Notes: a model not told the origin generated them from the letters alone. Positions 18,816 to 28,034 are shown, counted from the stretch's first letter. The stretch: 64,000 bases of DNA from Fluviicola sp. XM-24bin1 (GCA_003149635.1 QCWI01000005.1:124001-188000); one strand, 5' to 3'. Made by a program: numbers and translations.

Positions 18816-19433
18816 ATGAAGTACCTACTCATCATCGGACTGGTGTGTTTCGGTGTTCACGCACAAGCACAACCGTTACAAATCAATAACAATAGATGGG
18901 GAATATTTTCCCTTGGAATGCGATCAACGCTGAGTTCCTTCAATGGTCATCACAACGAATCGGATGGATTTGGCATGGGCGGACAGTTTCGTCTTCAATT
19001 CTCGGATCGTGTGAATTCGGATTGGTTCTTCGATTACATTCAGAGTGATATCGGTGATTATGCCTCAAGAACGGATTACCACATAGGATGGAGCGTTTTG
19101 TATTATCCTTTCAAAAATCCAATTCCGAAGGTGCAACCGTATGTTCTAGCAGGACACTGTTTTGATAGGACATTTATCCAAGAAAATGGAAACAGGAGTA
19201 ATAACATTAATCGCTGGAGTTCCGCTGCTCAAGCTGGATTAGGCGTTCATTTTAATCTTACGGAGCGACTGGATCTTTCTTTGGTCGGACAGTATATGTT
19301 GCATCTTGGAGATGAAATTCATGCAGATTATCACGACGGTCATGTGCATTTTCATGAAGAGTCAGGTAGCAGTATGGAAGGACATCTTTTGTTTCATGTT
19401 GGAGTCAATTACAAAATCGCTGATCTATGGTAA
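18816..19433 (+). CDS. Small outer-membrane beta-barrel-like protein
   Basis: A signal peptide (about 1-19, HAQAQ) is followed by alternating hydrophobic and polar strands such as FGMGGQFRLQFSD, YHIGWSVLYYPF, AQAGLGVHFNLTERLDLSLVGQY and HLLFHVGVNYKI, as in eight-stranded outer-membrane barrels of the OmpW/porin type. A histidine cluster (HDGHVHFHE, about 172-180) could bind metal. No specific family is recognised. It overlaps the next gene by 7 bp, so the two are probably co-expressed. Confidence 0.65.
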   Translation: MKYLLIIGLVCFGVHAQAQPLQINNNRWGIFSLGMRSTLSSFNGHHNESDGFGMGGQFRLQFSDRVNSDWFFDYIQSDIGDYASRTDYHIGWSVLYYPFKNPIPKVQPYVLAGHCFDRTFIQENGNRSNNINRWSSAAQAGLGVHFNLTERLDLSLVGQYMLHLGDEIHADYHDGHVHFHEESGSSMEGHLLFHVGVNYKIADLW

Positions 19434-20046
19434 GAAAGCTGTTTTTATTCGCCGCATGTTTCAGTTTCGGACTGACTATGTATGCTCAAGATCGTTACGG
19501 CTATGCTATTATGCGAATGCCTGAACAATGGCGCGTTTCTGGATTGATTTCTGCCTCGGCAACGTATGCACCATCGATTGGTTTAACCGATGGAGTAAAT
19601 AGATTTCATTTGCATGGATTTGCCGAGTACCACGTTTCAAAAGCCGTAAGCGTTAAAAGCGATTCGTATTTGTTCCTAAACAGCACGGTCGTTGAATTTT
19701 ATGACGACGACATGTTCCGTTCTTATTTTGGAGCCTTCTATCATTTGAATCAACGCAGTCTGGGGAATTGGGATGTGAAATTTGGCATCCTGCCGGGTAT
19801 AACGTATTGAAGCGCACGCCATGGCTTAACAACGAAGGGGAAGATCCGTACACGAGATCATTGGCTCCGTCCATTAGTATAGTAGCTGGATTTGACTATT
19901 ACGTTTGGAAGTACTTCCATTTCTTTTCGCAAGTGTCCTATTTGCATTCGAACATGCGCGGTTTCCCCTCAGGGTCTATCTTGATGAATGAGATTGTATT
20001 CTCAGCGGGCCTTGGGTTTCAAATTCCAACGATTCGTCAGAAGTGA
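19427..20046 (+). pseudogene. Exported beta-barrel-like protein, broken by a frameshift
   Basis: The first part (from 19427) has a signal peptide (about 1-20, MYAQ) and beta strands, and stops at TGA 19808-19810 after GILPGITY. The -1 frame then carries KRTPWLNNEGEDPYTRS and strands such as SISIVAGFDYYVWKYFHFFSQ, ending at 20046 with the typical terminal strand SAGLGFQI. Joined with one missing base near 19795-19810 the product would be about 206 residues, similar in size to its upstream neighbour. The function is unknown. The 3' end overlaps the convergent Hint lipoprotein gene by 10 bp. Confidence 0.7.
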
Positions 20047-21356
20047 TGTAATGCATTTTCTGTTCCCGCGACAACGCCGTTTACGATGAAATTATTTCCA
20101 TTTGCCAAGGTAGAAATTGTGTAAGTCATTTGACCTTCCAGAAGTTCATTTACACCCTGAACCATAGCTACATTTCCGGCTTGATGGATCAAGTCCGTTC
20201 CAACTTCAAGCTTTGAAACGTTTTTGTAACCGTAGCGTTTCATTGTTTTTTCAGGAGCTAGAGAACACCAGCCTTCTTCGGTTAAGAAAGGATGATCTTC
20301 CGTAACAGTAATCACTTCATCTCCGATCTTTAATCGATATAAATTGTTGTGATAAACGCTCAAAATCCGTCTCACTTCCGTTTGTTCGAAGGCCTCCGTT
20401 GCTGCATTGTAAGTTAGAACCAAATCGCCACGTTTCAATTCAGAAATGGGTTTCGTTTCCGTTTTGGAAATAGAAACCAAGGCGTCTCCTGAGAAACATG
20501 CCGCACATCCTTCCGGTGGCATTGGGCCAATGATTTCGTCGGACTGCACCAACTTTCCTCTTTCTAATTTGTAATATTTCGTATGTGCAGGACAATTGGA
20601 GTAATTCATTGTAACTTCTCCTGCGCCATCGAAATTTAAAGTTCCTGCGTCATAATCGGTACTGCTCAGTTCTGTCACCTTGACGCCATTATCGAAAGCT
20701 ACAATAATGTTGTGTGTGCCCGGATCTTCCCAATCGGCGTATCGTTGACTTACCAAAATTTCCTGCTTGAAATCTTCCGAATCCACATCAACAATTCTCG
20801 CGTTGATTTTCGTCCAATCAGAAGGTAGACCTTGACTATCATCGGCCTGCCCCCAGAAATGGTCGAACTCTTGACTGAAGTCATTGACAATAATAGAGTA
20901 GGTTCCTTTGTTTTCATTGTAGAGCACAAAGCAATCTTCGTAAGTACCATTTCCAGTAATATCCGCTCGCTCTTTCATAAGCACTTCTGTCTTCTCTTCC
21001 CAACGTTGAATCAGGTTCACGATATCAATATCCTGCTGTTTCATATCGCTCTGCTTGAACGATGGATTCTCGTTATACCAATCCTGCTGTGCAAAGTGCT
21101 CTTTTAAATCTTTCGATTTGAAAACACGACCGTACTTTGCAAAAACTGTGTTTCGAGCCAGTCGTAAATCTTCTTTAGACATCTCTGAAAACTCGCTGAT
21201 ATTGATAATCGGAGCTTTTGTTTTCTTACCAAGTTTGTTGGAAGTATTTTCCTTTTTGGAGTCATTTTGTGAACCTTGTTTGTCGTCGGTCTCAGAAGAA
21301 CAAGATGCAGCAAAAACGAGCAGTAGTGCGCTGAGGATGATATACGTAGTTTTCAT
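20037..21356 (-). CDS. Lipoprotein with YARHG domain and C-terminal Hint domain
   Basis: The lipobox FAASC (Cys19) predicts a lipid-anchored protein. A low-complexity Ser/Lys/Asn linker (20-48) leads to a YARHG domain (about 61-118: LRLARNTVFAKYGRVF ... DWYNENPSF). A middle region follows (125-280; DITGNGTYEDCFV resembles a repeat-type acidic loop). From Cys287 (ACFSGDALV) a Hint domain begins: ISELKRGDLVLTY, then the block B motif VTEDHPFLTEEGW with His355, and the C-terminal strand NNFIVNGVVAGT at 421-432. The usual terminal His-Asn and a following Cys/Ser are missing, so splicing is unlikely, but thioester formation and cleavage at Cys287 remain possible. It is convergent with the frameshifted barrel gene. 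Confidence 0.8.
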   Translation of the reverse strand: MKTTYIILSALLLVFAASCSSETDDKQGSQNDSKKENTSNKLGKKTKAPIINISEFSEMSKEDLRLARNTVFAKYGRVFKSKDLKEHFAQQDWYNENPSFKQSDMKQQDIDIVNLIQRWEEKTEVLMKERADITGNGTYEDCFVLYNENKGTYSIIVNDFSQEFDHFWGQADDSQGLPSDWTKINARIVDVDSEDFKQEILVSQRYADWEDPGTHNIIVAFDNGVKVTELSSTDYDAGTLNFDGAGEVTMNYSNCPAHTKYYKLERGKLVQSDEIIGPMPPEGCAACFSGDALVSISKTETKPISELKRGDLVLTYNAATEAFEQTEVRRILSVYHNNLYRLKIGDEVITVTEDHPFLTEEGWCSLAPEKTMKRYGYKNVSKLEVGTDLIHQAGNVAMVQGVNELLEGQMTYTISTLANGNNFIVNGVVAGTENALHHF

Positions 21357-21473
21357 GATTTAAAATTAAGAAACTGGATGGAAGGGAGGAGGGGTCTCGT
21401 GCAAAAGTCAGGATCACTATACAAATCAAATGAAACTTACCCTTGTGCTTTCTTCTTAAAATTTTAGTAAACA

Positions 21474-21499
21474 AAAAAGGAAGTCAATTGACTTCCTTC
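21474..21499 (-). terminator. Terminator of the tRNA-Met gene
   Basis: GGAAGTCAATTGACTTCC is a perfect 18-bp palindrome extended by AA/TT pairs and followed on the minus strand by six T residues, 3 bp after the tRNA end. Confidence 0.85.
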
Positions 21500-21502
21500 T
21501 TG

Positions 21503-21576
21503 TAGCGAGAGGGAGATTTGAACTCCCGACCTCCGGGTTATGAATCCGGCGCTCTAACCAACTGAGCTACCTCGCC
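21503..21576 (-). tRNA. tRNA-Met (anticodon CAT)
   Basis: On the minus strand the 74-nt gene folds into a full cloverleaf. The acceptor stem GGCGAGG pairs with TCTCGCT (terminal G-T pairs), the discriminator is A, the D arm is GCTC/GAGC, the anticodon loop is TTCATAA, the variable loop is AGGTC, and the T arm is GGGAG/CTCCC around TTCAAAT. CCA is not encoded. The acceptor end pairs at position 1, unlike initiator tRNA. An elongator Met identity is most likely, though a CAT anticodon can also belong to an Ile tRNA after modification. The base pair at 31-39 is an A-C mismatch. Confidence 0.95.
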
Positions 21577-21643
21577 ATTTCTCACTGTATGCTCTGTCCA
21601 TTCAGAGTTCTTTACAGTAATCAGCAATTGTTAATTGCGGGTG

Positions 21644-21673
21644 CAAATATAGCAGGAAATTTAATTTGTACAA
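21644..21673 (-). promoter_or_regulatory. Promoter of tRNA-Met
   Basis: Minus-strand TTG (21671-21673), a 19-bp spacer and TATATTTG (21644-21651) match the Bacteroidetes promoter consensus. Transcription would start about 65 nt before the tRNA. Confidence 0.65.
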
Positions 21674-21706
21674 GAATTCTATTGTCGAAAAAAGTTCCTT
21701 TCAAGC

Positions 21707-23419
21707 TTATTTCAACGCAGACAATTGTCCCTGAACAAAGGATGCCAACGACTTGATGTTCGCTTCCGTAAAATCAAACGTGACACCCGCCTCCGCATAA
21801 ATCTCTGGGATAGAGCGCGTATAGCCAAGTTTTAGCGCGTTCTTATACGATTGAATTGCCTTAGGTTTGTCCTCTAAACTGTTTTTCCAAACACCCAATG
21901 CGCCCAGCTGCGCAATCCCGTATTCTATGTAATAGAAAGGAACTTCAAAGATGTGCAATTGACGTTGCCACGAAGTTCGTTGTAAATCCTCGTATCCACT
22001 CCAGTCAACCAATCCGGTTCCGTATTGTTCAGAGAGTTCTACCCAATAATTGTGTCGTTCTTCCGCCGTATGTTCGTGATTTTCGTACAGCCAGTGCTGG
22101 AACTCATCAACCTGTGCAATCCAAGGAAGCAAACGAAGAATGGTTTCCAACTGCTCTTTTTTGGCGCGTTTTAGATCGTCATTGTTCGCGTAGAATTCTT
22201 GCCATTGATCCATCGTTAGAAGTTCCATGGACATAGAAGCCAACTCTGCTACTTCGGACGGCAAGCTTTTGAATCCAGTGATTTCTAGCTCACGGCTTAA
22301 GAAGGAATGCACGGCATGACCGCCTTCGTGCACCATGGTTACCAAATCACGTTGAGATCCCACGGCATTCATGAAAATGAACGGGACTCCGATTTCATAG
22401 AGAGGATAATTGTATCCTCCAGGGGATTTTCCATCTTTTGATTCCAAATCCAAATGGCCCATGGTAGACATGGTGGAAAGGCAATCTCCGAAATAAGGAT
22501 CAACGCGATCGAACATTGCAATGCTTCCATCCAACAACTCCGATCCTTTTTGGAAGGGCTTCAAAGGCAATTTTCCTTCCGGGTCTACGTCCAAATCCCA
22601 AGGTTTGAATTGATGTTTCCCTAGTTTTACCAAACGTTCCTGCTGAATTTCCTTTAGGATAGGAACGATGGTAGATTTTACCGACTGATGGAAGTCGCGA
22701 CAGTCCTGAACGGTGTAGTCGAATCGTCCCATTGCTTGCAGTTTGTAATCTCGGAAATTATCGAATCCTGCGTTCTGTGCGACTTGATGACGCTTTTTCA
22801 GTAACGTATCGAAGAGTTCGTCGAACTTTTCAAAATCTTCGCGACGACGATCTCCCATCTTCTCAAAGACTTCCTTTCGAACGGTTTCATCCGTTTCTTT
22901 TAAGAAGAGGGCAGCCTTCTGCATGGTAATAGTCTCGCCATTGTGCTCAATCGATTGCGCCGCAGATAAAGCGCCGTACTTCTGACTTTCTTGCGCCAAT
23001 TCAGCCTGAATCGGAATGTTTTTTTCGCGATACAGATTCAAGGCGTTTTCAATACTTCGGAACAATATAGCGTAGGCCGAGTCTGATTTTAATCCCTCCG
23101 TAAATGGACAAGCAATCAGTTTTCGGTTCAATTGATCTTCCAACGGAGCCAATTTCGGCTGAATCTCTGTTACGAAGAAAGTATAGGCTTCGCTCAGCGC
23201 TTCGTCCTTAGTATTTATGGTCATTTTGATATAGCGCCACGCCAAATCTTCCTCAAGAATGGCTTCTAACTCACTAATATCGTGGAGCCACTTAATAAAA
23301 TTCTCTTCCGTAGAAATGTCGCGATCCAGAAGATCGTTGTAATACGTTTCAATTTTCTCCCAAGAATCAATGGTCAAATCCTGTGCAATAAATTGTCGTT
23401 CCGGTCTGGTAATATTCAT
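21707..23419 (-). CDS. pepF: M3 family oligoendopeptidase F-like metallopeptidase
   Basis: The zinc motif VHEGGHAVHSF lies near residue 362, with the downstream Glu in LPSEVAELASMSME, as in the M3 thimet/oligopeptidase F family. The N-terminal two thirds are helical, as expected. With 570 residues and no signal peptide it is a cytosolic peptidase that degrades short peptides. It follows a likely terminator of the DUF5606 gene, so it is probably transcribed separately. Confidence 0.93.
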   Translation of the reverse strand: MNITRPERQFIAQDLTIDSWEKIETYYNDLLDRDISTEENFIKWLHDISELEAILEEDLAWRYIKMTINTKDEALSEAYTFFVTEIQPKLAPLEDQLNRKLIACPFTEGLKSDSAYAILFRSIENALNLYREKNIPIQAELAQESQKYGALSAAQSIEHNGETITMQKAALFLKETDETVRKEVFEKMGDRRREDFEKFDELFDTLLKKRHQVAQNAGFDNFRDYKLQAMGRFDYTVQDCRDFHQSVKSTIVPILKEIQQERLVKLGKHQFKPWDLDVDPEGKLPLKPFQKGSELLDGSIAMFDRVDPYFGDCLSTMSTMGHLDLESKDGKSPGGYNYPLYEIGVPFIFMNAVGSQRDLVTMVHEGGHAVHSFLSRELEITGFKSLPSEVAELASMSMELLTMDQWQEFYANNDDLKRAKKEQLETILRLLPWIAQVDEFQHWLYENHEHTAEERHNYWVELSEQYGTGLVDWSGYEDLQRTSWQRQLHIFEVPFYYIEYGIAQLGALGVWKNSLEDKPKAIQSYKNALKLGYTRSIPEIYAEAGVTFDFTEANIKSLASFVQGQLSALK

Positions 23420-23421
23420 AG

Positions 23422-23464
23422 CAAAAAGAAAACCGGCGTCTTGACAAAGCAGGACAACCGGTTC
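23422..23464 (-). terminator. Terminator after the DUF5606 gene
   Basis: On the minus strand GAACCGG and CCGGTTTTC pair, with an inner GTC/GAC, followed by a T-rich run (TTTTCTTTTT). It lies 32 bp past the stop of the DUF5606 gene. Confidence 0.7.
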
Positions 23465-23495
23465 TATGTTTTAGTTATTTCAATTCTGTTTCGGC

Positions 23496-23942
23496 TTATT
23501 CTTCCTCGTCGGCGGAAACTTCGGCTTTTGTTTGGTCTTCATCGGCTTCGTCTTCTGGCGTAGCATCCAAAGCTCCAACTTTCAAAATGAGGTTGTACCA
23601 CTGGAAAAGTTTTTTAATATCCGATGCATAAACACGCTCTTCGTCATAGTCCGGCAGAATATCTGCGAAATACTCGGTCAATTCTCCGATATCCGATTTG
23701 TGCGATGGCCCTTCTTTTCCTTCTTGCTTCTCGTAAATGTCTGCAAAAATGTCTTTCAAAGGTTTGTCATCATCGATCGTGTAGATGCTAATGTCTTCTA
23801 ACGCTGAGATTCGATCTGAAGAGTACGCTGGAAATCGTTTCTTGTCCATCAACGATTCAACGATAATACTATTCTTCCCCTGCGCAATAACTTTGTAAAG
23901 TCCCGGTCTTCCCGATATAGATATAATTCCAGATAAATCCAT
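23496..23942 (-). CDS. DUF5606 domain protein
   Basis: The N-terminus MDLSGIISISGRPGLYKVIAQ and the rest of the first 130 residues match DUF5606, a small cytosolic protein family conserved across Bacteroidota with no known role. The first 50 residues look like an SH3-like beta barrel. The C-terminus (about 128-148) is an acidic low-complexity tail of Glu, Asp and Ala. A -7 box (TAATTTTG, 23947-23954) ends 4 bp before the ATG. Confidence 0.85.
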   Translation of the reverse strand: MDLSGIISISGRPGLYKVIAQGKNSIIVESLMDKKRFPAYSSDRISALEDISIYTIDDDKPLKDIFADIYEKQEGKEGPSHKSDIGELTEYFADILPDYDEERVYASDIKKLFQWYNLILKVGALDATPEDEADEDQTKAEVSADEEE

Positions 23943-23946
23943 TTGT

Positions 23947-23954
23947 CAAAATTA
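23947..23954 (-). promoter_or_regulatory. Candidate -7 box of the DUF5606 gene
   Basis: TAATTTTG on the minus strand fits TAnnTTTG and ends 4 bp before the ATG at 23942, predicting a leaderless mRNA. A clear -33 element was not found. Confidence 0.45.
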
Positions 23955-24008
23955 AAGTGCCAAAAATACGAAATTTCACATCGCAAGCGACTTTAAACAT
24001 TGACGGAA

Positions 24009-26324
24009 TTACAATTTTACAAAGCGAGCCGTAGCTGTTCCTGCAGCAGTTGAAATTTCAAGAATGTAGCTGCCTGATAGCATGTTGGTTACATCAATTT
24101 GATCTCCAGATAGATTCAATTCAATCGATCTACCATTAATGTCGAAGCAGCGTACGTCCAAAATTTCTTCGCTAGAAACAATCTGAATGGATTCTGAAGA
24201 AGGATTCGGATATACCTTGAACTTCTCAATTCCGATTTCAGAAAGGGAAAGACTGACAGCTACTGGAGCAGACAATGCAAAACATCCATCGTCGTTGATC
24301 GCCATTACTTGGTAACTACCGTCCGATTGGTAAGTAATCGTTTGATTCGTTTCTCCGTTTGCGGCAACACCATTAATATACCATTGATAATTATCGGCTG
24401 TAGACGATTCCAACCCTGTACCATCGTAAATAACAGTAGGTGTAGGCTCCAAAGTCTGAGCTAGAAGCATTTCAAATCCATCCACTTTTCCGTAACCATA
24501 TTCGAAGTTTGGAACTGATCCTGTGTATTGATCCGTGTACGATGTTGTATGCAAATCATCCAAGAAATTCTGATAGGTGGCCATTCCACAACGCTCTAAA
24601 TACAAGGCCGCAATTCCAGCAACTACTGGCGATGCCATAGAAGTACCTCCATTTCTTGCGTGCCATCCTGCCGAATCAACTACAGACCAGTACACCGGAT
24701 TTTGTAAAACCCAAAGAGGCGCCGCTGTAACAGAATTATCTCCTGCCGCAATTACGTCTGGCTTCATTACTCCGTGTCTCGCTGGGCCACGACTTGAATT
24801 CTGACTTCTTTCTTGTGCGTCAACACCATTGATAGGGTAGGTAACATAGTTACGATCGGTAAATGTCCATCTGTTTTTCATGTTGGCAACAGAGACGACT
24901 TTTTCTGAACAGTTCCACGAGGAAACCAAAGTTTGCAAAGAATCCGGCATTACGTAGTTCACGATATCAGGCAATTCAACAGCTGTTGGGATGGTTGTCA
25001 CCATATCGTTCAACTGCAGCCATTCTCCCGACCATAAGTCGTATTTACCCGATCCGGTAGTTTCAAAGCGGAACAAATAATCAGTTGAATCTACCTCCAC
25101 AACTGCCTGTAAATGGAACAAACCAGTAATTACTTCTGTGTAGTAGGTCACTGTTCCAATTTGATTGCTTCCATTCCAAATGGTATCCACTGTTGTAGCA
25201 TCACCAATAGTCGCAGCATCGTAGAAGTTCGTTCTTCCGCTGAAAGTATATCCCGGAGCAGGAGCATTGGCTCCCATGGCAAAATGATAATTGGCATCTG
25301 CTAAATCCGACCACAAATCAAAGAATACCGTATTCGGGCCAATTTGAGACCCTGGATTGTTCGTAAACCAAACAAAGCTTGTATCTGAAGTAATGCTTGG
25401 GTTCTGATTGTGGTAATATCCTTGTACACCCGAATTCCCCATCGCACCTACGACAATTCTTCCCGGCTTCTCGTCGATCAATGCTTCCATCATTTCAGAA
25501 GCTGGATCGCTTCCATCATGACTTCCAAGGTATGTTCCCAGACTTAGGTTCACTACCGCTGGCATGTTGTATTGATCTGCAATTTGGAAGATGTAATCTA
25601 CCGCGTCAGCAATTGTTAATGTCCAATTTGGTAGGTTGAAGTTGGTTTCTACAATTACGATGTTTGCGTCCGGAGCCATTCCGATGTTCAATCCATTGGC
25701 GTTACCGTTTCCAACCGCCTGACCGGCGACCGTAGATCCATGAGCAGAAGCTTCTTCGGTACTCGTACATGTTCCATTGTTGATTGCTGTACTGTCCCAT
25801 TCGTATCCGTATCCAAATCCAGCAGGAGCATTCCCATTTACGGAATGATCCCAATATCTTAAGACACGTGTATCTCCATTGGCATCCAGAAAATCAGGAT
25901 GCAACCAGTCAATTCCTTGATCTACAACTCCAACAATGATATCCTGACCAGTGTAAGGTGTATTCAAAGGAGCTGCACCTGCATGTACGTCATCAACATT
26001 GTGATGGAAGCGAGCAGTATCTCCCAAAGTCGCTGGAGGAGCAAATTCGAAGTAGAAATTGTCCAATGATCCATCTTTCTTGTGAGAATCGATCCAAGTT
26101 GGAGTAGTGGTGATAAACAACCAATTCTCCGTTTGGAATTTCACATGAATTCCTTCTTTGTACAAGAGTTCTTTGTGTTGCAATGAATTCGGAACACAGA
26201 AAACTGTGGGTGCGTCCGGTGCTTCCCGCAAGACTTTATCAAATCCAAATTTTTGTGCGTTCGTTACCGAGGGTAGTAGGAGTAGTAGTAGGACAAATAA
26301 ATGTCCAATTTTAGAGTTCACCAT
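24009..26324 (-). CDS. Secreted S8 (subtilisin-like) protease with T9SS type A sorting tail
   Basis: A signal peptide (about 1-24) precedes a short propeptide-like region and the S8 catalytic domain with D135 (GVVDQGIDWLHPDF), H195 (SAHGSTVAG), N297 (GAMGNSG) and S562 (NGGTSMASPVVAG). About 200 residues between 300 and 500 form an inserted beta domain, as in bacteroidetes-type S8 proteases. An Ig-like segment (about 615-680) and a type A C-terminal signal (EKFKVYPNPSSESIQI ... GSYILEI) follow. The protein should be exported through the T9SS and cleaved or anchored at the surface. It is transcribed divergently from a second S8 protease. Confidence 0.93.
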   Translation of the reverse strand: MVNSKIGHLFVLLLLLLPSVTNAQKFGFDKVLREAPDAPTVFCVPNSLQHKELLYKEGIHVKFQTENWLFITTTPTWIDSHKKDGSLDNFYFEFAPPATLGDTARFHHNVDDVHAGAAPLNTPYTGQDIIVGVVDQGIDWLHPDFLDANGDTRVLRYWDHSVNGNAPAGFGYGYEWDSTAINNGTCTSTEEASAHGSTVAGQAVGNGNANGLNIGMAPDANIVIVETNFNLPNWTLTIADAVDYIFQIADQYNMPAVVNLSLGTYLGSHDGSDPASEMMEALIDEKPGRIVVGAMGNSGVQGYYHNQNPSITSDTSFVWFTNNPGSQIGPNTVFFDLWSDLADANYHFAMGANAPAPGYTFSGRTNFYDAATIGDATTVDTIWNGSNQIGTVTYYTEVITGLFHLQAVVEVDSTDYLFRFETTGSGKYDLWSGEWLQLNDMVTTIPTAVELPDIVNYVMPDSLQTLVSSWNCSEKVVSVANMKNRWTFTDRNYVTYPINGVDAQERSQNSSRGPARHGVMKPDVIAAGDNSVTAAPLWVLQNPVYWSVVDSAGWHARNGGTSMASPVVAGIAALYLERCGMATYQNFLDDLHTTSYTDQYTGSVPNFEYGYGKVDGFEMLLAQTLEPTPTVIYDGTGLESSTADNYQWYINGVAANGETNQTITYQSDGSYQVMAINDDGCFALSAPVAVSLSLSEIGIEKFKVYPNPSSESIQIVSSEEILDVRCFDINGRSIELNLSGDQIDVTNMLSGSYILEISTAAGTATARFVKL

Positions 26325-26443
26325 TTGTCAGGATTTTATACCATATAGACGTAAATATACGCCGAAAGGTTAATTTTTCAGAGTCCAAGTACAGAATAGT
26401 TCTATTTTTATGCTGCAATCATTTTTTCTAAACACACTATAAT

Positions 26444-27958
26444 ATGAACAAAATTATTATCAGATTATCTCTTGCTGTGTTTGCGATCGGTATCACGAAC
26501 GTGATGTACGCACAGACGAAAGAAGAGAAGAAAGCGGCGAAAGCTGAAGAAAAGCGTCAAAAAGAAATTCCAAACTGGTACAACGGTAAAGGCCCAGGAA
26601 TGAATACTGAGAAGGCGTATAAAATGTTGAAAAACCGCAATTCTGAAACAGTGGTGGTTGCCATCATTGATTCTGGTGTGGATATTGAACACGAAGATTT
26701 GCAAGGTCGTATCTGGGTGAACGAAGATGAAATCCCTGGAAACGGAATTGACGATGATAACAACGGATATATCGATGACGTTCACGGATGGAACTTCCTA
26801 GGGAACGCTAACGGTGAAAACGCGAACGATATTCGTTTGGAAGTAACGCGTATTTACGCTGAGCTTGATAAGAAATACGGAAAAATGCCAATTTCCATTA
26901 CTAGCGAAGAAGAAGCGGAAGAGTACGATTTGTACTTGGAAGTAAAAGCTGAGGTTGAAGCAAATCGTGGACAAGCTGAGCAGATTATTACAATCATCAA
27001 GCAGCGTATGGCGAATGCTGATGAGGCGACTAAAGCGCGTTTGAAAGGTGCTTTGGAGTACTACACAACTCAGTACGAGGTACACTTCAACCCTGATCAC
27101 GATGGTCGTGCAGTTGTAGGAGATGATCCTAACGATTTTACAGATACTAACTACGGTAACAATGATGTTGAAGGTCCAGATGCATTGCATGGAACACACG
27201 TTGGTGGTATTGTTGGTGCGGTTCGTGGAAACGAAATCGGATACGACGGTGTAGCAAACGATGTTTTGTTGATGTCACTTCGCGCTGTGCCTAACGGTGA
27301 TGAGTTCGATAAAGATATCGCGTTGGCAATTCGTTACGCAGTTGATAATGGAGCGAAAGTGATAAACATGTCTTTCGGTAAAGCATACTCTCCGCACGCG
27401 GAAGAAGTGTACGAAGCATTCAAATACGCGGATTCAAAAGGAGTTTTGTGTATCCACGCTGCTGGAAACGACAGCAAGAACATCGATGAGGAGTCTAACT
27501 TCCCGACATCTATGTACGATTTCCAAATGAAGAAATTAGATCACTTCCTTACAATTGGAGCGAGCACACGTTACGTGAAAGAAGATATGCTTCCAGCACC
27601 TTTCTCTAACTACGCTGAGCGTGGAGTAGACGTATTTGCACCAGGAATGGAGATTTTGAATACAGTACCACAAAGTGATTACCAAGAGTTGCAAGGAACT
27701 TCAATGGCATGTCCAATGGTATCTGGAGCAGCGGCGTTCTTGAAGTCGTACTTCCCGAAAATGTCTATGAAAGAAATCGCTGAGGTATTGTTGGCATCTG
27801 CTACAGTTTACCGAGGAGAATTGCAGGTGAAACCAGGTGGAATGAGCCGTGAAGAAGATTTGGAGTCTGATATGGTTGACTTCGGAAACTTGTCAACTAC
27901 TGGAGGGATCATCAACCTTGCGGAAGCAGTGAAGATGTGTCTTGAAATGGAAAAATAA
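26444..27958 (+). CDS. Exported S8 family serine protease
   Basis: A signal peptide (about 1-23, MYAQ) is followed by a highly charged stretch (KEEKKAAKAEEKRQK) and the catalytic domain with D76 (IIDSGVD), H249 (LHGTHVGG), N342 (AAGNDS) and S420 (GTSMACPMVSG). Between Asp and His lie about 170 residues, including a long helical insert (about 128-212) absent from standard subtilisins. No T9SS tail is seen, so it is probably periplasmic. Third-base choices look strongly biased (cgt, gcg, aac), suggesting high expression. A strong terminator follows. Confidence 0.92.
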   Translation: MNKIIIRLSLAVFAIGITNVMYAQTKEEKKAAKAEEKRQKEIPNWYNGKGPGMNTEKAYKMLKNRNSETVVVAIIDSGVDIEHEDLQGRIWVNEDEIPGNGIDDDNNGYIDDVHGWNFLGNANGENANDIRLEVTRIYAELDKKYGKMPISITSEEEAEEYDLYLEVKAEVEANRGQAEQIITIIKQRMANADEATKARLKGALEYYTTQYEVHFNPDHDGRAVVGDDPNDFTDTNYGNNDVEGPDALHGTHVGGIVGAVRGNEIGYDGVANDVLLMSLRAVPNGDEFDKDIALAIRYAVDNGAKVINMSFGKAYSPHAEEVYEAFKYADSKGVLCIHAAGNDSKNIDEESNFPTSMYDFQMKKLDHFLTIGASTRYVKEDMLPAPFSNYAERGVDVFAPGMEILNTVPQSDYQELQGTSMACPMVSGAAAFLKSYFPKMSMKEIAEVLLASATVYRGELQVKPGGMSREEDLESDMVDFGNLSTTGGIINLAEAVKMCLEMEK

Positions 27959-27980
27959 TGATTGTAAAATCGTAGATTTT

Positions 27981-28018
27981 AAAAATCCCGGTGCTTGTTA
28001 AAGTGCCGGGATTTTTTT
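27981..28018 (+). terminator. Terminator after the S8 protease gene
   Basis: AAATCCCGG and CCGGGATTT form a 9-bp stem, with further wobble pairs, followed by a T-run. Confidence 0.88.
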
Positions 28019-28034
28019 GCCTTATATTTCCGCT

